From assembly GCA_963921825.1 (NCBI GenBank), contig OY997590.1, positions 35,543,039-35,607,038 on the forward strand: DNA of 64,000 nt, given 5' to 3'. The notes beneath the pieces were generated by a model. The model saw only the letters and a program-made list of their open reading frames with translations, searched no databases and was not told where the DNA came from. Of the stretch, positions 57,601-64,000 are shown piece after piece. The stretch comes from Erodium maritimum (taxonomy: Eukaryota > Streptophyta > Magnoliopsida > Geraniales > Geraniaceae). Position numbers and translations under genes: made by a program. Positions within the stretch are counted from its first letter, which is position 1; every line of letters starts with the position of its first letter.

Positions 57601-58624
57601 CATTCATCACATGCACAGGTAATGTATCTTTTGAACAATATTGTGAACTGTTTCTTTCTTGCCATAAGTGGAATGGATCGCGTATCTTATCTATTTACAT
57701 TTTCTGGCAGAGCCTTGACTTCTTCTCTCTGGCATCTAATAATGGGACTCAGAGATGTCATAAAGGGTTGGAAGCAATGTCCCGGTTCCATGTTCCTTCC
57801 CTAAATCCATCGGTACATAATAATCATTCGCATCTGCCATTGACTATGACTCAAACTCAGCAAGTTTTATTCTCCTCTGTGTACCCTGATCGTCAGTCAT
57901 CCGCTCCCCAGCAGGTTTTATTCTCTTCTCTTAGTTTGCTCATATATAAGCTTCATATCAGATTTACATCAACGGATACCGAATACTTGAAGAATCATCA
58001 ACCATTATCTTTATTACTACTCTTGTTGTAAGGTGGTCACTGTATTATTGGATCACCTGGCTTAATAACTGCACTTGTCAATCTGGATAATCACATGAAA
58101 ACTCTGTTTATATGTCCATTAAGCTTATGGCATGCCAATTATGTATTTGAGAATACTCCTACAAATTCTTATGGAGATTATATTCTGAAATAAAAATGAC
58201 TTAGCGGCATTTCCTTGGAACCATGGGTTGTTGAATGTAGGTGCAGCAACCTCATTATCTAGGAACTCACCATACAGATCCTACAGCTACAGCTAGACAT
58301 GGATGTCAACAGTCATATCAGCAACAGCATTTATGGGCAGCTCCGTATAGAGCAGGTGCATCAGCATCCGCTCTACTTGAGAACTGGCAAAATGGAAGGC
58401 AAGTGATTCAATGTGCACAAGCAACTTCCACGCCTTCTCTAGAAGTAGTCGGTTCCAAGTACATTTCCATACCACAGCAGCAACAACAACAGCATCAGCA
58501 TCAGCAGCGGTTCATGGCCATTTCTCCTTCGTCAGGCTGGATAAAAAGGCAGGAGCACGTTGCTGCCTATGAAGAAGCTGGAGCCGGGTTGAGGCCTGTT
58601 CCATTGCACTTGCAGCTGCTCTGA
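54654..58624 (+). CDS. Probable nuclear protein of unknown function, 13 coding exons, 733 residues
   Basis: I do not recognise the family. Exons, all GT-AG and phase-consistent: 54654-54762, 54935-55149, 55249-55306, 55679-55803, 55890-56097, 56187-56496, 56604-56670, 56755-56812, 56955-57012, 57089-57179, 57304-57618, 57711-57914 and 58241-58624 (total 2202 bases). The start MTDTEMDNTRDARRQ leads into a basic segment (VSRFLRSRQIKQSIRP). Next are a Lys/Arg-rich nuclear-signal-like region (AMKKRSRESVSPP, KKDGPKKPKLNV) around residues 129-170, an acidic helix DEEEVVETLFALAGMFPDDE (near 190), a low-complexity Ser/Asn/Lys middle, and HKKLLKRCAAHVYISHLIQ (about residue 440). The C-terminal part is rich in Gln/His (IPQQQQQQHQHQQ) and ends VPLHLQLL. 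Basic signals and poly-Gln suggest a transcription or chromatin role, as inference. Three exons are exactly 58 bases. Confidence 0.82.
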
Positions 58625-59670
58625 GTCATGTTCAAGGAGTAACATTATTTCAATTTCATTTTTCTTCTCCACAAGTTGGGATGTTTTAAGGGGAGAAGTT
58701 GTGTAAGGTCAGCCAATTAGAGTAAAATAGAGCACACACCAAAACATAGATAAGGAAGAAATACTGTAGTGGAATTGGACCTTATATGTGTATGTAGTTT
58801 GGCGTTTTTCAGCATTGCAAGCGTCTCTCTCTAATAACACCTTGGCTTTGTTGAAATTCCTGATGCTTGCTCTAAGCTTTTATAGTAACCCTGTAACATT
58901 AACCTCTTCAAAACATAAAAGCATATAAGCCACTCATTGAAACCAAGTGACTCTAACTGTCCTGGTTTCTTATTTTCATGGGTTAATTATCTTTTGTACC
59001 TTTTATGAATTGGTAACTGGTAACGTATCTTTAGTATCCTAAAGTTTTATGATATTCAATAACAATCCTTACGTTTTGGTAACACTCATTTAATACCTTT
59101 TATGAATTGGTCACATATCATTTAATACTCCTTATATATTGATAACGGAACATTTAATACCCCTTATAAATTGGTCACAGATCATCAAAATGACATAAAC
59201 TGACCAATTTTTTTCCATAACATTACTACTAATACATAAGGAGCACTAAAGGTAATTAACCCTATTTCATTCCATAAACAGTGCCAATACTTCAATCTTT
59301 TTAGTCGGGGATTGTTTGTTCTTCACATAAGGACAGGATCAAAGACACTATTCAGAGTTTTTTTTTCTTTTCCTTCTTTCCTTTTTAACACGTGCATGCC
59401 AAACAAAGTAATGTGAGAAACCCTCAATTTTCACAATTTTGGATTCAGTACTTAACATCAATGCTCATAAATTTCTTACATCACGGATAATCAGTAGCTC
59501 TGAATTTAAACTGACAACATAAGCACAATCACAAGCTCGCATTTCCATATTTCTTTCCATTAGTCTAAGAGAAGGAATGGTTGTAAAATTGGATAATCAA
59601 ATTGAAAGGAACCCAAATCTTTTAACACATATCAATTGTGCCCTTAAACTCCATTCTTCAACCCAAGTCT
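58625..59670. other. Convergent intergenic region between the unknown gene and AP-2 sigma
   Basis: Holds the 3' UTRs of the two convergent genes and one small inverted-repeat element (58980-59262). No further frame. Confidence 0.5.
58980..59262. repeat. MITE-like inverted-repeat element
   Basis: GGGTTAATTATCTTTTGTAC at the left and the inverse of GGGTTAATTACCTTTAGTGC at the right form imperfect terminal repeats of about 35 bases. Flanks ATTTTCAT and TATTTCAT may be a degraded 8-base duplication. The interior repeats TTTAATACC..TTATAAATTGGTCAC-like segments several times. Related in design to 49552-49862. Confidence 0.6.
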
Positions 59671-62280
59671 TCATTCTAGCTTTTCTAATTCTCCCATTCT
59701 CTCTATGATTGCCTGCAAAGTGAAATTTGTCAGTACAAAAGTTACTGCCAAAAAGTTCAGCTTAAGGAAAATATTTCACATGGCCCCGAACCCTAAAAAA
59801 CAACAAAAGAGACACTGAGATCTGAGTTCAAAAATCAACTACCTGCCCTAAGGTTCGTATGTCCTTTCTCCAACATATTACAATTATTTGTGTCTTATAT
59901 GAATAGTCAAATTGTAACAAGCACCAGAAAAGTGAATATACCTTCTTGCTGGTTTCTTGGAGCTCCCCAGCGAGAATAAATTCATCAAGTATCAGATACA
60001 CCTATGTAAAAAGAAAATACTTTAATAACATGAACACAAGTGATAACAATATTAATGCATAACGCCTGACTCGTTTACATAAAGTCATAAACACACCAAT
60101 ACTGCAGTTCAAAATAAATTTATATTCCTGACTATGCACCTCAAGATAAACGATTAATCTATTGGATTTTATATCTAAGATGCTCATAGACATGTTTAGT
60201 ACAATCAGTATGTACATATAGCAGTAGATAGTATACATCATTACCACTATTTAACACAAACAGTGATGAGATCAGCCCTTTGTCATGCTCTTCTGATGGA
60301 TTTATCATGAAACATATTAACATGCTCATTCACGCAACTCAAAAAAAAAAAAAAGAGAACACCCCTTATGTTTTGTAGAGCAGACTAGGCATAGCATGTA
60401 TTGTAATCACAAGAAATGCGTGCCTGCATATTTTAGAGGGAGCAAAACACTATAAGATGAGTTGTAATCACAACTGAAGTGTGACTGAAGCACCAAAGCT
60501 AGCCCTTGATATTCCAAAATCCCATGTCTTCAAATTTTTATGAAAGAACGTTTTGGAATTATTCTTTCAATTGCTTAAAACATTATATTGAAAAACAATC
60601 TAATTGTCCAAGTGGAGTTCTAAGTACTGTATGTCTATAAACATGTATTGGGTATCACTCCCAAACCTTATTTTTTTAAATCATTAATTCATGAATATGA
60701 GGACAAACAGCATGTACAGATGTACTAACAATGTTATGAGCATGTACTAAATTTTAAATAAATCTAAGACCAATCCACAAAACAAACACATAGATAAGTT
60801 ACATATACTGGATATGAATACTAAATTAGTTCTGGATAAAAAAAACAACAAATCCACACTCAAGGACAGATGGCATAGCACTATTTACAATATCTCCAAT
60901 ACATAAATTGGCCTATTTTGTATTCAGGAGATCAAATCAACAATAAAATTTTGAAGGGGCATTCAAACTTTCCTCGCACAGTTTAACGGATAAAACCAAT
61001 ACACTTACCTTATACATCAATAAAATAATAGATGATTACTAAATAGGTAAGGGAGTTCTGTTCAGAAATATAAGCTCTGAAAAAACTACATGGTATATGT
61101 AAGTACTAAGTGCAACTAACAAACTCAGTAACTGAAAGAAAAGTAAAAACACCTAATTGAAAGATAAACAACCAAAGATACTATAGATTTACACTACAAA
61201 GTTATAGATTACATTGGTACAGGATATGTATGAAGCACATAGGTTGTTTGCATAATGAGTTAAGATTTAGGAACAGACCTTGTGAAAATTGAACACCAAA
61301 TCTAGCTCGCACACATTACTGAAGAAATGATCCAATATTTCCACAAATAAATGGATGCACTCCAAATAGGCCAACTCATTGTCTGTGATGTCCACACACA
61401 GTGAGAAAAATAACCCAGCATACCGCCTGTAAATGACCTTATGTGTACGGAACTGCAAGAGAAATAGTGCGGCACATTTTATTTAAAGGGCAATAGCCAT
61501 ATCATAATATGATAGTATGACACACACTACGTCGTTGTTAACATGAAGTCTAGAGGTCTGCAAACAGCAGTCTATACAATGAAACATATAGCCAGTGCAT
61601 TTCCAAATACGCTAAGAGAATCTATATAGTTGGCATACAAGTTCTCTTTCATACATAAAAAAAATGATGACAGATATCAAGGTCGGGCACCATAGTTAAC
61701 CTAACTCACAGCTTGGCTGCTGAGGAACGGAGAACAAAAAAAGAAACAGAAATTCACTATCTAGTCCAGAGGAGTTTTCTGAAAGTGAATTTTCACCTCC
61801 AATGTTAAAAGACAGCATCAAGCTTGGCAAATTCTTTTGATCATAAATGTGTGGATGCAAGAAACCAGGGTTTGAATTTCTTCTAATATCCTATCATTTC
61901 CTCAGCAAGTAAACAGAAAGGCACTAATATAAGAAATCCAGACCTCGACGAAATTGGTGAACTTGGGATCTCTGTTGACCACCAACCGATGCACCTACAA
62001 CAAAATGATCAATTTGTCAAAAACCCAGAAACCCAAAACCGCACACAAGCACAGATTCAACTTAAGATAAAAGACGAGATGTACCTCGTACTCGACCTTG
62101 TGCTTTTCAGAGTCCTCGAGAGGAACGTAGTACTTGGCAAGGCGGGTCTTCCCTTGCCTGTTCTGTAAAAGTATGAATCGGATCTGACAAACCAAACACC
62201 AAACAAGAAGAGCTTCAGCTTAAATCATCACGAAAAACAGATATCCAGTGCCGAAAATGCAATGGGTAAATACCCACCAT
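59671..62280 (-). CDS. AP2S: AP-2 complex subunit sigma
   Basis: The small (sigma) subunit of the AP-2 clathrin adaptor, needed for cargo selection and coat assembly in endocytosis at the plasma membrane. Six exons on minus join exactly to 142 residues, the family length: 62278-62280 (ATG only), 62085-62183, 61944-61994, 61279-61452, 59942-60001 and 59671-59712. Sequence blocks: [20 protein letters not shown] (after the initiator Met), [96 protein letters not shown] and the end GELEKLE. No position is broken. The ATG-only first exon is followed by GTGGGT and a ~94-base intron ending GTCAG|ATC. The gene converges on the unknown gene at 58.6 kb. Assignment to AP-2 rather than AP-1 sigma rests on remembered family sequence and the length. 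Confidence 0.95.
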
Positions 62281-62430
62281 TGTTGAGAATAATATTGGAA
62301 AGGATCGAGAAATTCAGATTTTCTTTGCACCGATGGATCGAAATGAGGCTTGCCTGTCTACGGGTTGAAACTCTGAAATCTGGAAAGAGAACAGAGAATT
62401 TTCCCCGAGAAAAGAATATCCTATCGTGTG

Positions 62431-62437
62431 ATATATG
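62431..62437 (-). promoter_or_regulatory. Candidate TATA box of the AP-2 sigma gene
   Basis: On minus, GCATATATCACAC about 150 bases upstream of the ATG. Spacing suits a ~120-base leader. No other motif stands out. Confidence 0.45.
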
Positions 62438-62689
62438 CACACCGAAAAATCGTGTGCGATTTTATTACGTTGTAAAGAAAGATGCATAATTTGCTTATTT
62501 TCCTTACGTTGACTGAATCTGACGGCTAATATGATCCGCAAGTAAATAATTTCTTCATGTACATTAATGGGGTAAACTTCAAAAAGGATCGTACAAGTAT
62601 GCGGGTTTATCACTTACATATATATAGATATAAAAGCGGTTTATCCGACTTCTTTATCTTTTTAAAAATTATCACCGTTTGATTTTCTG

Positions 62690-64000
62690 TTTTTTTAAAC
62701 AATCCTTCCTTCATTACTCAACGATGATCATTAGACAAAATACAAACAAGTGTTTCAGGGGGAAAACTCTGACCATGTAGGGACAGACATAAAAAACAGT
62801 AGTTTTGGCAAGTCAGTGGGTGCATCGTTCGCTGACCTCTTGACAAAAACGTGTTGAGCATCCTCGATACAATCTAAAAGATGTTTACAATCTTGAATAA
62901 CCCCCCTCCCAAAGGGGTAGTAAGCACTATGTCTCCCACGATTAGGTTGACCACCACTTGGGCATCCGAATAAATAGCAATTCTTGGTCTGTTGGACTCT
63001 TTTGTCCATCAGAGCGCTTTTCTGATTACAATAGACTCAATTACTGGGGTGGATAGACTCCCATGTAAAATATCATTTTGGCCTTCTAAGACTGATCTCG
63101 TCCCTGCACAGAAAAGCTCGTCCCAATTTATTTTCATTGTGGAAAATGGCCTCACTGATGTGGATTGTGAACCATATTGACTGGGATTGTTGAGAGGTTG
63201 AAGGTGGTGGTGGCGGTGGACTTACCCCCGAAATGGGAGATTTTGTGTTTGCTGCTTTCCAATACTGAAAGTGAATCTTTGTAGCAATGGTCATTGATGT
63301 CTGGATAAGATCTTCATCATTCTAGATGAAGCCGTTTCTTTTCTTCCACACATTCCAAATTCACATAAGCATTTTAGACTTTGATTCCTTCCCTTGCAAG
63401 TTAAGGACCTTTTCCCACCGTTCCCGAAAATTCATCCCGAGAGAGTGAAGAATGGGAAGATCTGAAAGTACCCTGCATTCCCGTGAAAACGGACAATGAA
63501 AAAGAAGGTGTGGCATATACTCTGCTGCCGTCATACATATAGGACATAACGGGGAAGTGGAACACATCTGGTAATTAAGTTAGCTGCTACTTGGAGTGAA
63601 TCGGTAAGACATCCCCATAGAAAGATCTTGACCCGGGGTGGGGCTTGTACATTCCAAGTGTCCGTCCAGAAGGATTCTAGAGGAGTTTGAAGCCATTACC
63701 CCTTCATGAATTGGAGCGTACGATATCCTGATAGTAAAGACCTTTTTCATCCTCCTTCTAGTACCATGCGTCGTTGACCCGGGATGTGGATAAAGGGATG
63801 GTGAGTATTACCTCTTGGTCCAATCTTGTAAAGTTACCCTGAATCTTCTCCTTGTTCCACTTCCTTTATCTTGGGATGAAGAGGGAAACCACACAATTAC
63901 TAGTTAAATCATCTGTCACCGTTTGCACCCACGGGTCCCTCCTTGTTAACCATGGGTCCCCCAAAACCTTTATTGTTGTCCCTGGCCCAATGGCTCTTTG
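62690..64000 (-). mobile_element. LINE 3' part, zf-RVT and RNase H, cut by window edge
   Basis: On minus, MCSTSPLCPICMTAAEYMPH followed by LLFHCPFSRECRVL (63361-63567) is a LINE zinc-knuckle. Further downstream on minus, IQDCKHLLDCIEDAQHVFVK followed by RSANDAPTDLP (62755-63009) is the RNase H end. Frames are broken by stops and shifts, so it is decayed. The reverse transcriptase would lie beyond 64000. The 3' limit near 62690 is set only by a T-rich run. Possibly related to the 34.3-kb LINE but clearly diverged. Confidence 0.75.

Overview
This is nuclear DNA from a flowering plant, most likely a eudicot. The evidence is GT-AG introns, plant-specific gene families (GASA peptide, GH100 neutral invertase, a plant-type ERD2-like receptor) and a dense, nested plant transposon landscape. 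I cannot name the species. No rRNA, tRNA, CRISPR or organellar sequence was recognised.

Host genes occupy five places. (1) 7.9-11.25 kb, minus strand: a coiled-coil protein of unknown function, at least five coding exons. (2) 20.2-22.1 kb, plus: an intact four-exon alkaline/neutral invertase. Directly downstream at 22.7-25.5 kb, plus, is a six-exon ERD2-like (KDEL-receptor family) gene carrying an in-frame stop and a 2-base deletion, so it reads as a young pseudogene. (3) 40.26-40.66 kb, plus: a two-exon GASA/snakin cysteine-rich secreted peptide. (4) 54.65-58.62 kb, plus: a 13-coding-exon gene for a 733-residue protein I do not recognise, with a leader intron and ACGT-core promoter motifs. 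(5) 59.67-62.28 kb, minus: the complete AP-2 complex sigma subunit, 142 residues, whose first coding exon is only the ATG.

The rest is mobile DNA. LTR fossils: two giant solo LTRs with flanking target duplications (1.86-5.80 and 31.30-34.05 kb), a piece of a third in reverse at the left edge, a small copia-type solo LTR (6.26-6.73 kb), a copia-type LTR followed by a tRNA-Met primer site (15.31-16.92 kb), and a Ty3/gypsy Athila/Tat-type LTR followed by a tRNA-Asp primer site (45.5-46.9 kb). LINEs: a nearly full-length L1-type element on minus (34.3-39.0 kb), 3' fragments at 38.98-39.26, 43.7-45.2 and 62.7-64.0 kb, and three 1.1-1.5 kb non-autonomous non-LTR insertions with long target duplications (13.998-15.116, 42.38-43.59, 47.14-48.59 kb). 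DNA transposons: PIF/Harbinger-like elements with TAA duplications at 0.55-1.43 and 11.58-13.98 kb, a probable third at 26.1-27.57 kb, a hAT at 49.49-52.37 kb containing a Mutator-like element (50.49-51.99 kb) with a perfect 9-bp duplication, and small foldback elements.

The most unusual object is the 2.4-kb Harbinger-like element at 11.58-13.98 kb. It carries two separate SANT/Myb-like genes, each with its own TATA box, and no recognisable transposase, between arrays of a GGCGAG subterminal motif. The host genes show no operon-like functional link: invertase acts in cytosolic sucrose breakdown, ERD2-like and AP-2 sigma in membrane traffic, GASA in the apoplast. Exon boundaries were worked out by eye from splice consensus, phase and family alignment from memory.
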